A stretch of DNA of 64,000 nucleotides from CALJFL01 sp039964455 (GTDB lineage: Bacteria > Pseudomonadota > Gammaproteobacteria > Pseudomonadales > Halieaceae), in assembly GCA_039964455.1 (NCBI GenBank), contig JBDVXK010000012.1:722810-786809 (forward strand). Direction: 5' to 3'. How positions within the stretch are numbered: the first letter of the stretch is position 1; the number at the start of each line of letters is the position of its first letter. The notes beneath the pieces were generated by a model. That model made no database searches. It was not told the DNA's origin and saw only the letters and a program-made list of their open reading frames with translations. The translations under genes were made by a program, and so were the position numbers. Shown in pieces: positions 43,433 through 53,600 of this stretch.

Positions 43433-44589
43433 AACTTGGCCCGCTGAAAATCGCCTGGCTGCAAATCAGCCACCAGAAACTGCGCCTCATGGCCGCCATT
43501 CTTGGCGTGTCGTTTGCGGTCATCCTGATATTCGTGCAATTGGGCTTCCAGCGCGCACTCTATGACAGCTCGGTGCGCTGGCACACAGCGCTGGGATACG
43601 ACCTCGCCCTGATCAGCCCCAAGACGACTTACATCGTAAACCCACCGGGATTTCCGCGTAACCGGCTGTTCCAAACGCTGGGTTTCCCCGGCGTGGAGTC
43701 GGTAACTCCGGTGTACATTGCCATTGGCAGCTGGCGTAACCCGCAGGACCCACTGAAAACCCGCAACATTTACGTGATGGGTTTTGACCCTACAGATACA
43801 GGCTTTTCTTTGGCGGGCGATGCCAACCAGGTTGGCAAACTGCGCATGCCCGACCGGGTTTTATTTGATCGGCTGTCACGGGCTGAGTTTGGTCCTATCG
43901 CCAGTAGCTTTGATGCGGGCGAGACTGTACAAACTGAAATTAACGACCGCGACATCAAAGTGGTTGGCACCTATGAGTTAGGCACATCCTTCGGCATTGA
44001 CGGCAGTATCATCACCAGCGACCTCAATTTTCGTCGCATTTTCCCCGATCGTTCGGCCTCCCGCATTGAGCTGGGCCTGATCAAGCTGGAAGACGGCGCT
44101 GATATGTTGGCGACCAAAGAACAGATTATCGCGTCCATCCCCGGCGACGTGCGGGTGCTGACACGCGACGAATTCATCCAACACGAAGTGGATTACTGGA
44201 GCGACAGCACACCCATAGGCTATGTGTTTGGTTTGGGCGTGGCCATGGGCCTGGCAGTAGGTGTGATTGTTGTTTACCAGATTCTGTTTTCCGACGTGCA
44301 GGACCACCTGCGCGAGTACGCGACTCTCAAGGCCATGGGCTACTCCAACCTGTTTCTGTCGCGTGTTGTGTTGAATGAAGCCTATTTATTGGCCGTTATC
44401 GGCTTTATTCCCGGCATCTTGCTCAGCCTGGCGGTTTATTCGCAGGCCCGCGAGGCCACCAATCTGCCGGTGGAGATGACCGTTGAACGGGCTGTGACTG
44501 TACTGATCCTGACGATTGTGATGTGCGCAGGGTCGGCGCTGCTGGCGCTGCGCAAGCTCAAGTCGGCCGACCCCGCCGAGGTGTTTTGA
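43429..44589 (+). CDS. FtsX-like ABC permease, DevC-like
   Basis: Seen: 386 residues; an N-terminal membrane segment (LMAAILGVSFAVILIFVQLG), a large periplasmic domain, and three C-terminal segments (IGYVFGLGVAMGLAVGVIVV and others) with the FtsX/MacB pattern. It starts at TTG 43429, which overlaps the adaptor stop (TTGA). It lies between the adaptor and the ATPase, so the three form one exporter. Confidence 0.9.
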   Translation: MKLGPLKIAWLQISHQKLRLMAAILGVSFAVILIFVQLGFQRALYDSSVRWHTALGYDLALISPKTTYIVNPPGFPRNRLFQTLGFPGVESVTPVYIAIGSWRNPQDPLKTRNIYVMGFDPTDTGFSLAGDANQVGKLRMPDRVLFDRLSRAEFGPIASSFDAGETVQTEINDRDIKVVGTYELGTSFGIDGSIITSDLNFRRIFPDRSASRIELGLIKLEDGADMLATKEQIIASIPGDVRVLTRDEFIQHEVDYWSDSTPIGYVFGLGVAMGLAVGVIVVYQILFSDVQDHLREYATLKAMGYSNLFLSRVVLNEAYLLAVIGFIPGILLSLAVYSQAREATNLPVEMTVERAVTVLILTIVMCAGSALLALRKLKSADPAEVF

Positions 44590-45695
44590 TGAGCGAAGCG
44601 CAGGCATCCACGGTCGCGGTTACGGAAGTATCCTACAGCTATCACACGGACCTGAGCGACAGGCGCGTGTTGAACAACGTGAGCATGAAGATTGATCCCG
44701 GCGAGATCGTCATACTCACCGGGCCCTCAGGATCAGGCAAAACAACGCTGATTACGCTGATTGGTGCGCTGCGCGCCGCGCAAGACGGCAGCGTAAAAGT
44801 GCTGGGCCACGAGCTATTGAACGCCAAAGAGCGCGACCTGGCGAAAGTGCGTAAAGACGTGGGCTATATTTTCCAGCAGCACAACCTGCTGGAATCACTG
44901 ACCGTCGCACAGAATGTGACCATGGCATTGCAACTGGACCGCGAGCATAAAGTATCGCGGGCAGAGGCACGTGAGCGAGTGAGGGAAGTGCTGCAGCAAG
45001 TGGGCTTGGAAGAGCACATCGACAAGTACCCCAATGCTCTGTCAGGTGGCCAGAAACAGCGTGTGGGAATAGCACGGGCGCTGGTCAACAAACCGTCTTT
45101 GATTCTTGCCGATGAGCCCACCGCCTCGCTGGACAAGGAGTCGGGCCGTAACGTGGTTAACCTGATCCAACACCTGTGCCGCGAACAGGGCGCCAGTGTT
45201 GTATTGGTAACCCACGACAACCGCATTCTCGATGTCGCCGACCGGATCCTTCACCTGGAAGACGGCGAGATCAAGTCGATCAGTGAAGCCATGGCCTCCA
45301 GCACCAGCCAGATGCTTAAACTGCTGGACCAACACGACCCTGCCGCCTCCCAGTATCTGTCGGCCTTCTCTGTGGCACTTACCCGGGTTGCCATGGCTGA
45401 TGGCAGTATCGATGAGGCGGAAACGGAGACAATCCGCAGGGTATTAAACGAAACTTCTGACCTGCAAACCGGCGAAGTTGACCTGGTGATGGAACTGGCG
45501 CAAACCCAGGTACGCTGCCACAGTGCCGCCGAAGCTGGCGCGGAGTCGCTGTTCACCGAAGACCAGTCCCATCACTTTGTGCAGTCATTGCACGCGGTGG
45601 CGGCGGCCGACGGCGAGGTCAGCGAAGAAGAACTGCAGGAAATACGCGACATCGCCAGGGAATTCGGCTTCCCACCGGAAGTCGCAAACGTCTAG
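44589..45695 (+). CDS. ABC ATPase (DevA-like) with C-terminal TerB-like domain
   Basis: Seen: 368 residues. About 1-240 is an ABC ATPase with Walker A GPSGSGKTT at 45-53, signature ALSGGQKQRVGIARA, Walker B LILADEP and the H-loop VLVTHD. From about 255 to the end is a helical acidic domain with two TerB-like repeats (VALTRVAMADGSIDEAETE and LHAVAAADGEVSEEELQEIR). DevA proteins normally end after about 230 residues. The start overlaps the permease stop (TGATG). The tail could bind a metal or a partner; inference. Confidence 0.9.
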   Translation: MSEAQASTVAVTEVSYSYHTDLSDRRVLNNVSMKIDPGEIVILTGPSGSGKTTLITLIGALRAAQDGSVKVLGHELLNAKERDLAKVRKDVGYIFQQHNLLESLTVAQNVTMALQLDREHKVSRAEARERVREVLQQVGLEEHIDKYPNALSGGQKQRVGIARALVNKPSLILADEPTASLDKESGRNVVNLIQHLCREQGASVVLVTHDNRILDVADRILHLEDGEIKSISEAMASSTSQMLKLLDQHDPAASQYLSAFSVALTRVAMADGSIDEAETETIRRVLNETSDLQTGEVDLVMELAQTQVRCHSAAEAGAESLFTEDQSHHFVQSLHAVAAADGEVSEEELQEIRDIAREFGFPPEVANV

Positions 45696-47005
45696 CCTTG
45701 CTCGGGTGGCGGCTCCTCCGGCTGCTGTACCTCTGGAATCGTCAACGCATTGCCATCCCGCACAGCCCTGAACGCCGGCGAGGTAATCTCAACCTTGTGG
45801 CCGTGGAACTCATCGAGAATATTGGCGTGCAGGTTGGAGTATATTTTCGGTAACTCCTCGGGGCGGCGAGTCCAGCCATTAACCTCGTAGCTCACGTAGT
45901 TATCATCCAGTGACGTCTGCAGTACAAAGGGCTCCGGGTCCTCTGCGATATGTTCCGTTTTGGCCGCCGCACTCACCAGCAGCCCGTTCACCGTTTGCCA
46001 CGGCACGTCGTAGCCAATGGTGATACTGGTGTGCACCAGCAGGCCCCGCTGTCCCATGTTCTGGCTGTAGTTAATGACGTTGTGAGTTAACACCATGGAG
46101 TTTGGGATAGAGACGATTACGTTCTTCAAGGTCTGGATACGCGTAACAAAGGTACTGCGCTCAACCACCCTGCCCCGCACATCAGACACTTCCACCTGAT
46201 CACCCACCTTGAAAGCACGGGTGTAGGTAAGTACAACGCCAGCCACCACGTTCGCGACGGCGGTGGTAGAACCCAGGGAGACCAGCACACCCACGAAAAT
46301 TGAAATACCCTGGAATGCCGGCGAGCTTGATCCCGGTAAATACGGGAAAACAATCACTGCTGTGAGCGCATAAATCATCAGTTTAATCAGGCTCAAACTG
46401 GTTTCGGCCCACTCTGGGTAAAAGTTCTTCAAATGAATGCGCCGGGTTCTAATCCCGTCAAAAACAAGGCTAATCGTTCGCACAACGTAGCGCGCCACCA
46501 ACAGGATCACGACAATGGTGATCAGGTTGGGCAGGTAATTGACGAAGCCACTCCACACATACTCCACGGCCGTCACCACCATGACGATCAAGCGTGCGGC
46601 CAAAGTCATCGTCCACTTGGAGATCATGAGTACGCCAATCAGGGCGAACACTCCGAAGAAAACTGCGACCAGCCAGCCCAACCAGCGCCACAAGGTGCAC
46701 CAAAAGCGCTTCATGTCTTCTGACGACATCAAATCCTGCGCCTGCCAGCGCAGCGGCTTGAACTTGTTATCGGGCAACGCCTCCATGCGCTTGAGCCGGC
46801 GAGAGATCAGAAACCGGGATAGCAGCAGCAGTAATATCGAAACGCCGGTCAATCCCGCCGCAGTGACCAGCCGGATCAGTGGCTCGGTGGCATCCATCTG
46901 GTTAAAGAATTGCAGCAGGGCACCAATATCTTCGGCCGCTGCAGCCGTCTGCGCATCCATTGTTTGGGCAACTACGTCAGATTTAAGCTGTTCCGGATCA
47001 CTCAT
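45692..47005 (-). CDS. MscS-family mechanosensitive channel
   Basis: Seen: 437 residues. Several N-terminal membrane segments (GVSILLLLLSRFLISRRLKR is one) precede the pore helix region VVSLGSTTAVANVVAG and the MscS beta domain FKVGDQVEVSDVRGRVVE, followed by IQTLKNVIVSIPNSMVL. The N-terminal extension places it with larger MscS homologues. It overlaps the convergent exporter ATPase by four bases. Confidence 0.9.
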   Translation of the reverse strand: MSDPEQLKSDVVAQTMDAQTAAAAEDIGALLQFFNQMDATEPLIRLVTAAGLTGVSILLLLLSRFLISRRLKRMEALPDNKFKPLRWQAQDLMSSEDMKRFWCTLWRWLGWLVAVFFGVFALIGVLMISKWTMTLAARLIVMVVTAVEYVWSGFVNYLPNLITIVVILLVARYVVRTISLVFDGIRTRRIHLKNFYPEWAETSLSLIKLMIYALTAVIVFPYLPGSSSPAFQGISIFVGVLVSLGSTTAVANVVAGVVLTYTRAFKVGDQVEVSDVRGRVVERSTFVTRIQTLKNVIVSIPNSMVLTHNVINYSQNMGQRGLLVHTSITIGYDVPWQTVNGLLVSAAAKTEHIAEDPEPFVLQTSLDDNYVSYEVNGWTRRPEELPKIYSNLHANILDEFHGHKVEITSPAFRAVRDGNALTIPEVQQPEEPPPEQG

Positions 47006-47324
47006 AAGTCGTTTTATCAGTTTGTTATCAGGTTAACGTTCTACAGCGCAAAGCTTAGCATCCCCTGCCCTTTGCGCTAAAGCATGGCCACTAACAAGTG
47101 GTTTATCAGCCGTATCACTGGGCCACTGTCTGTTAAGGCATGCTGCCGCGTCCGAATTTGCACATTTATTGCCCGCAACGGACATTTTGCCAACTTTTTG
47201 ACCAAATATGTCTGTTTTGGTTATTGAGACTGGGGGCCTCAGCCCCTATCATTGGCGCAGCGGGAGACGGACCTCACCGAATACCGAATTTAATAATAAA
47301 GCATTACCGATAAGAGGAAACACT
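47006..47324. other. Divergent intergenic region
   Basis: Non-coding stretch of 319 bases between the MscS gene and the second TonB receptor. It must hold promoters for both. I see a weak GC-rich inverted repeat around GGGGGCCTCAGCCCC and AT-rich sequence before the receptor start, but no convincing operator. Confidence 0.5.
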
Positions 47325-49865
47325 ATGAAACGCTCCTTACGAATGGCGCCGCTAGCGGCCGCCGTTGCCATCACCTGTGCACCTTCAATAACGACAGCGC
47401 AACAACTGGAAGAAGTTATCGTAACCGCACAGAAACGTGCGGAAAGCCTGCAGGATGTTCCCATTTCTGTATCGGCCATTCAGGGTGAGAAACTGCAGGA
47501 TGCCGGCATCGCCAATATGGCGGCGCTTGCTGACTATGTTCCCAACCTGCACATCGCCAACGCGTCAGTTAACACCAACATCTACATGCGAGGCGTAGGC
47601 TCAGGCAACAACCGCGGCTTCGAGCAGTCTGTAGGTATGTACATCGACGGCGTATACATGGGCCGTGGTCGCCAGTATCGCGGCGCGTTCCTTGACGTGG
47701 AGCGAGTAGAGGTTTTGCGTGGACCACAGGGAACCCTGTTTGGTCGAAACACAGTTGCGGGCGCAGTTAACATCACCAGCGCGACTACCCGTGCGGGTGA
47801 CGAACTCAACGGTGAAATCGCCGCTTCAATCGAGGAAAACGGTGGTCAGATTTACGAGGGATATGTTGGGGGAAGCCTGACAGATACTTTTGGCGCGAGA
47901 TTGGCCTTCAAATACCGCGAATCAGATGGCTACACCGAGAACACGTTCCTTGGCGACGACGAGGGTGAAATTGAAGAGACCAGCTACCGCATCTCCTTAG
48001 ACTGGCAGCCCACGGACGACTTAAACTTCAACTTCAAGTACAGCAACATCGATTCCGAGCAGTTTGGCGCACCATCGGTCACAAAGAACTTTTTGACGCC
48101 CGCTCAGCGTGAAATCGACGTCCCCAACAGAAGCGACTTTGCCTCAACCGCCTATGCGATTATGGATGTGTACTATCCTAATTTCGCCCAGGATGCCGGC
48201 AAGGACTTCACAACCTACAAAGACAATGGCTATGGCCAGTCGAAAGCCGATGGTATTGGCATCAGCCAACGGCCAGACAGCTATGACACAGAGCTGGACA
48301 ACGCCGTACTGACTGTTAACTGGGACCTGGACAACTTCACAATTACGTCCATTACCGGTTACTCGGCTTACGAATACTTCGACGATGTCGATGTGGACTG
48401 GTTACCGCTGCAGTTTATCGCGCGCTCCGATGACCAGGAATATGACCAGATCAGCCAGGAGATTCGCTTCACGTCACCGGGTGGCGAGTTTTTTGATTAC
48501 GTAGGTGGTATCTACTATGACTCGAGCGATCTGGAGTTTGATGGGCAAGTACCTATCGATACCAATTTCGATGGACTCTTCCCGCAGTTCGTTTCAGACA
48601 CTCAGACCGGCGGCACCGTGCCACCTGAGTTTTTGCCTCAGAACCTGTTAGCAGTGCTCACTGGCGGTGCCTACTCTTCCAACCAGATCGCTCGGAATCA
48701 CAACTATCAGCTGGATTCAGAGTCTTTGGCTGTTTTCTTCCAGGGTACATTTAATCTCTCGGACGCCTTCAGGGTGACTGTTGGATTACGCTATACCGAA
48801 GAAGAGAAAGAAGTGACCAGCACACAGTTCCTGAGCGACCAGATTACCGGCTTGGACACTCCAACGTACAATTACTTCAACAGCCTCATCCAGGCAGGAA
48901 GTTTCAACACGTACTTTCGCGACGTGAAAGACGACCGTAAAACAGATGAGTTAATCCCTTCAATAATCGTACAGTGGGACGTGTTCGACGACACCATGCT
49001 GTACGCCAGCTTCTCGCAGGGTTTCAAGAGTGGTGGTTTCTCAGCTGCTGATGACGGCGAGCCGGGTGGTGTACCACTAGGTGTACTGCCTTGCGGACCG
49101 GTTCCAGGGCCTACTGGACTTGAAATTCCAAGAGACTGCTACGACGCGACTGTCCCGAATGATGACTTCGAGTTTGACGACGAGACCGTGGATGCATTCG
49201 AGATTGGTGGTAAGCACACCCTGCTCGATGGCGGCATGACAGTAAACTGGGCGCTGTTTTACACCCAGTACTCTGATCTGCAAACAGCTATCTTTAAAGG
49301 TGTTGGCTTTAGCGTGAAGAACGCGGCTGACTCAGAGGTTTACGGCCTGGAAGTTGACGCACTCTGGCAGGCCACTGACAACCTCAGAGTTGGTGCCAAT
49401 TTCGCCTGGCTTGATGCGACTTATGATTCGTTCGAAGACGGCCCCTGTACTGCGATCCAGTTAGACATCGATCAGCTGTGCGGTACGGCAGCCGGCACTA
49501 CCAAGAACGATCTGTCGGGAGAGCCTACGCTGTATGCATCGGACTACAGTGCTGCAGCCTACGCTGACTACATCTTCCCACTTGATAGCGGTCTCCAGAT
49601 CTTCCTGTCTGGCGACCTGAACTATCGGGATGACTTCGGTTCAGCGGGTGATAACGATCCCCTTGATGCGATAGATGCCTACACCAAGGTGAACCTGCGT
49701 GTCGGTCTGCGCGGCGAGCAATGGGAAGTGATGGCTTACGGGCGTAACATCTTTGATGAAGATGCCTTCCAGCAAAGCTTTGACACTCCGGTTCTGGCTG
49801 GCTCTCACTCTTCCTTCATGGAAGAAGGTGCCGTCTGGGGCGCTCGCTTCAAATACATGTTCTAA
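47325..49865 (+). CDS. TonB-dependent outer-membrane receptor
   Basis: Seen: 846 residues; signal peptide ending ITTAQQ; the box and plug LEEVIVTAQKRAESLQDVPI; VEVLRGPQGTLFGRNTVAG; and a C-terminal strand ending GARFKYMF, with terminal Phe. ATG 47325 has AAGAGGAAA upstream; the frame extends to 47208 without a good site. A strong terminator follows. Not adjacent to any catabolic gene, so the ligand cannot be guessed. It is homologous to, but clearly different from, the receptor at 2878-5304. Confidence 0.93.
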   Translation: MKRSLRMAPLAAAVAITCAPSITTAQQLEEVIVTAQKRAESLQDVPISVSAIQGEKLQDAGIANMAALADYVPNLHIANASVNTNIYMRGVGSGNNRGFEQSVGMYIDGVYMGRGRQYRGAFLDVERVEVLRGPQGTLFGRNTVAGAVNITSATTRAGDELNGEIAASIEENGGQIYEGYVGGSLTDTFGARLAFKYRESDGYTENTFLGDDEGEIEETSYRISLDWQPTDDLNFNFKYSNIDSEQFGAPSVTKNFLTPAQREIDVPNRSDFASTAYAIMDVYYPNFAQDAGKDFTTYKDNGYGQSKADGIGISQRPDSYDTELDNAVLTVNWDLDNFTITSITGYSAYEYFDDVDVDWLPLQFIARSDDQEYDQISQEIRFTSPGGEFFDYVGGIYYDSSDLEFDGQVPIDTNFDGLFPQFVSDTQTGGTVPPEFLPQNLLAVLTGGAYSSNQIARNHNYQLDSESLAVFFQGTFNLSDAFRVTVGLRYTEEEKEVTSTQFLSDQITGLDTPTYNYFNSLIQAGSFNTYFRDVKDDRKTDELIPSIIVQWDVFDDTMLYASFSQGFKSGGFSAADDGEPGGVPLGVLPCGPVPGPTGLEIPRDCYDATVPNDDFEFDDETVDAFEIGGKHTLLDGGMTVNWALFYTQYSDLQTAIFKGVGFSVKNAADSEVYGLEVDALWQATDNLRVGANFAWLDATYDSFEDGPCTAIQLDIDQLCGTAAGTTKNDLSGEPTLYASDYSAAAYADYIFPLDSGLQIFLSGDLNYRDDFGSAGDNDPLDAIDAYTKVNLRVGLRGEQWEVMAYGRNIFDEDAFQQSFDTPVLAGSHSSFMEEGAVWGARFKYMF

Positions 49866-49884
49866 ACCTGAACATCGACCTACC

Positions 49885-49917
49885 AAGGCCCGCCCCGCAA
49901 GGTGCGGGCCTTTTTAT
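49885..49917 (+). terminator. Rho-independent terminator of the receptor gene
   Basis: AAGGCCCGC, ten-base loop, GCGGGCCTT, then TTT before ATTTT. Perfect nine-base stem followed by a T-run, 20 bases after the receptor stop. Confidence 0.85.
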
Positions 49918-49953
49918 TTTGTGCTGTACTACGCTCCCGCCCAAGGAGCAGTT

Positions 49954-50625
49954 ATGGATACCTTTTCCGACATTCACAAGCGAGCCGCCAAACGCTACGG
50001 CGGTAAAAGCGTGCTTGAAGAACTTATGCCAGAAGTGCGCAGCCCCCGCGGCCTGGCAGCAACCAAAGACAATCGCTGGCTGGCGCAAATGGCGCGCTGC
50101 GTATTCCAGGCGGGCTTTGTCTGGCACGTGGTAGACAACAAGTGGGACGGCTTCGAAGAAGTGTTCTTCGGTTTCCCGCCCGAAAAAATCGTGATGCTCA
50201 GCCCCGACCAGATCGACCGCTTTAGTCAGAACCCGCTGATTATTCGCAACCGGCAAAAGGTTATCGCCGTGCAGGATAATGCGCACTTCATCTGCGACGT
50301 GGCCAGGGAACATGGCAGCTTCGGCAAGATGGTCAGCAAGTGGCCACAGAACGACCTGATCGGACTGTTCGCCTACATGAAGAAGCACGGCAGCCGTCTG
50401 GGCGGCATGACCGGCGCGCGGGTACTGCGCAATATGGGCAAGGACACCTACCTGGTAACCGGCGACGTGGTGCGCTGCCTGCAAAACGCCGGACTGGACA
50501 TCAAGAACAACCCCACCAGCCTGCGCGATGCCAAGCTAATACAGCAAGGCTTTGACTGGTGGCACGAGGAAACCGGATTGCCCTACAGCCACCTCAGTCG
50601 GATTGCGGCGATGTCGGTGGGGTGA
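49954..50625 (+). CDS. tag: DNA-3-methyladenine glycosylase I
   Basis: Base-excision repair of 3-methyladenine. Seen: 223 residues of the Tag family: FVWHVVDNKWDGFEEVFFGF carries the aromatic/Glu active-site region near 54-73, NRQKVIAVQDNAHFICDVA is the helical segment of the family, and DTYLVTGDVVRCLQNAGL follows. AAGGAGC lies seven bases before ATG 49954. The zinc-ligand cysteines of E. coli Tag are not evident. Single gene behind the receptor terminator. Confidence 0.8.
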   Translation: MDTFSDIHKRAAKRYGGKSVLEELMPEVRSPRGLAATKDNRWLAQMARCVFQAGFVWHVVDNKWDGFEEVFFGFPPEKIVMLSPDQIDRFSQNPLIIRNRQKVIAVQDNAHFICDVAREHGSFGKMVSKWPQNDLIGLFAYMKKHGSRLGGMTGARVLRNMGKDTYLVTGDVVRCLQNAGLDIKNNPTSLRDAKLIQQGFDWWHEETGLPYSHLSRIAAMSVG

Positions 50626-50628
50626 AGT

Positions 50629-50655
50629 CCATTCGAGTATTTACTTCTCGAATGG
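50629..50655. terminator. Hairpin after the glycosylase gene
   Basis: CCATTCGAG, nine-base loop, CTCGAATGG: perfect nine-base stem starting four bases after the tag stop and before the convergent repeat-protein gene. No T-tract on either strand, so termination is uncertain. Confidence 0.45.
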
Positions 50656-50697
50656 GTCACTAGGAGTGTCGCAATCAATGGGTCAACCCGTCCTCTT

Positions 50698-53600
50698 TTA
50701 TGGGCAACCAGAGGGGTCACTCAATTCGCTACAGGTTGGCATATCGTCGGTATCTACACCCTCCGGATCAGTAGGGTCGTCGTCCATAGCGGCGGGATTG
50801 GCGTTGGATTGAAGCTCCGCCGCGTAGGGCGGTAGCGGATCGCTATCCCCGGCATTGTTATACGCGTCCGCTTTACCACCCAAGCTTAGAATCGCACCAC
50901 GATCACTTCCAGCAAGGACAGCGGCTGCTGTATCGAACCAATTGGGTTCAGGATCCTCCGCTCCAAGGTACTGATTGTTACAAATCGCCGCTAGCACCTG
51001 CCGACTCGCCTGGATGCGGGCCTGATCAAGATGACTGCGTGATTGCCCGTTGCTGAACTTACTGGTGTGAGCTTTCAGTACTCCAAGGGCATACTCGATG
51101 GCCCCTGAGTCGTCTGAAGCCACGTCAACCGTAACAGGAGTATCTAGACCGACAAAGTTCTTACGGGACTTTTTACCTTTGCCCGATGAACTGATCGCGG
51201 TGGAAACCTGCGCATCAACGAGGTCGTCTTTTATGACCATAAAACCTAAGTTTATGTCGCCGAGATCAACAAGGCAGGCCTCCAGCAGCACCGGATGATT
51301 GCGCCAGAATCCAATGGTCCGGGTTGCACCTGGAGATACGCGCGTCGTGTGAGTATCGCAGTCATTGCTAGTATCGATGACCTCAGTCTGGTCAGAGACC
51401 ACGCAAGCTTCATTCACAAAAGGTCCATCTGAACCATTACCCTCGTACGTGCCATTAATCGTGATATGAACTTCGGTAGAGCTGTCCGAAGAGTCGTACG
51501 GAGGCAGAGGGAGGGCAACCTTACAGGTCAAGAAGTTATTTGTAATCGAACAGCCAGCTGGAAGCGGCTCAGTGATGCTAAATGCTGTGGGGAATGCTAT
51601 ATCATCGTCGGTAAGCACAATGTTCTCCGCGTTACCGGTGCCCAAATTTCTCACCCGGAAGGAATATGACCAGGCATCACCAAACTCCCTGAGTTGGTTG
51701 GTACCTGTCTTAACGATTTCCAGGTCGACATACCAGGTGTTAACCTTGGCGCTATCCATCGATGGCGCAGTTTGTACATCGCTGATAACGCCTGTGCCCA
51801 CCACTGTTGCAGTGTTCATGAACATAGCCTGGGTTATCGCTATTCCAGGGGATGATGCAGGGAACTGGTAGGACCAGGAACCCGAAGCAGCCAGAACTAA
51901 AGATTCACTGAAAATAGTATTAGGATCAGTTGGGAACCCCGGCAGGTCGCCATCTGAAAGCCTAACAGCGTCTAGATCTTCATCACCGTTGTTGGCCACG
52001 CTGAAGCAGTAATAAACCTCAGTGCCATAGTAAACGGTGATCTCATTCTGCGGGTTGGCGCAGTTGCTGTCCGTCGATACTTTCTTATCGAGGTTAATCT
52101 GCGGATCGAATATATTGACCGATGCAGTGTCCGAACACGATTCAGAGACTTCATCTGCCACACCCCATACACCCTCTGCCAACAACCTTCGAAGGGTATC
52201 TCCGCTCAGCGTTTCATCAAAGAATGCAGTACCGCATTCGCCCGCTCCCAGGGTATTCGGGTCGGCAGGAACAGGCCCCTGGACGATAAAGTCATCTTCC
52301 GGGATGTTTGGCGTTTCATTCGGATCCAACAGCGTTACGGTCGTAGCCTGCAGCTTATAGTCATCACCCGGATTAGCGCTACCGTCCCAACACACCTCGG
52401 AACACCAGGTCACGTCCAGTTCGCCATTGGATAAAACTCCATTCAGTATGCCAGTAGCACCAGAGCAATCATTGCCCTGCAACACAACTCCGGCCGTTAC
52501 ACTGCAATCCAGATCTTCAGCGAGAGTCACCTGCGCGGTGTCTTGGCTCGGATCTGCATTGTCAGCATCGGCCACTGCGATATTTTTTTCAGTGCTTTTA
52601 ACTTGCGCATCGATTTGCTTGATCAGCTCACCGTAAGCTTTACTGCCCTTACCCAGATTCACGGAAACTGGAGGTGGGTCACCAATATCGCCGCCAAACA
52701 GCTTGATCTGGTGGTCGTCATTTGTGTCACCCGGTGTCCCGTTATCGTCTACTAAAATCACATTCAAGGCAGCGATTTCGTCACTGGTAGCGTTGGTTAC
52801 TCGATAGCAATACTTAACAGAATCGCCCGGTTGAACCTCCACCTGCTTACTCAGCGGAGCTTCCCAAATAGCAGACGTGCAATCTGTATTGGTATCGGTG
52901 AATACCTGTTTTATGACCTCGAGATTTGGCTTGCCAGTAAACGCGTTGGTAAAAACACACTGGATAATGTCGCCCTCAACAACATCAATGGATATGCCAC
53001 CGGAGACGCCAGTAGAAGGATCGTCCTCACTCCCCTCACGCATACACTCAACGCTTTCAAGGCTCCAATTAGCAAAACCGCTTAAATCCTCTATCACTTC
53101 TACAGTCGCATCCGAGAAAACCTGTATCGTTTTAGACAGACCGGGGGTTCCGCCCTTTCCACTACCGAACAATGAAAACTCATTGGGGTCAGATGCCGCC
53201 ACGCTGTAATCGAAAGGAAACTCTGTGGAGTCATCGTCTCCCGCATCTTTTGAAACGTTAATAGTGGTTTCGAAAAACACGGCGTCAGCCGACAACTGAA
53301 CGTCTTTACTTCCCCTGGCAAAGGTTCCGCCTTCTCCATCGCTCTCGCCCATATCCTCAACAAGGACTAATCGCATATGGTAGGGAGAACCGGGAATATT
53401 GATAGCAGAGTTAGAATTACCCCAATCCATTCGGGTAGAAATATGCCCCCCCCAGGCAAGGACAGCATCTTCTTCATTCGCTTCGAATTCTACAGTCACG
53501 CTAGTCTTGAACTCGTTGGTAGTATCGTAGGGCGGCGGATCATTCGGTGCGTAGGTATAAAAATCGCTAACTCCCGCTTCTACGAAGTGCAGGTTACTGC

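Noticed and set aside
49885..49917. Possible repeat element or attachment site
   Set aside because: A simple perfect stem with T-run directly after a stop codon is explained by a terminator.
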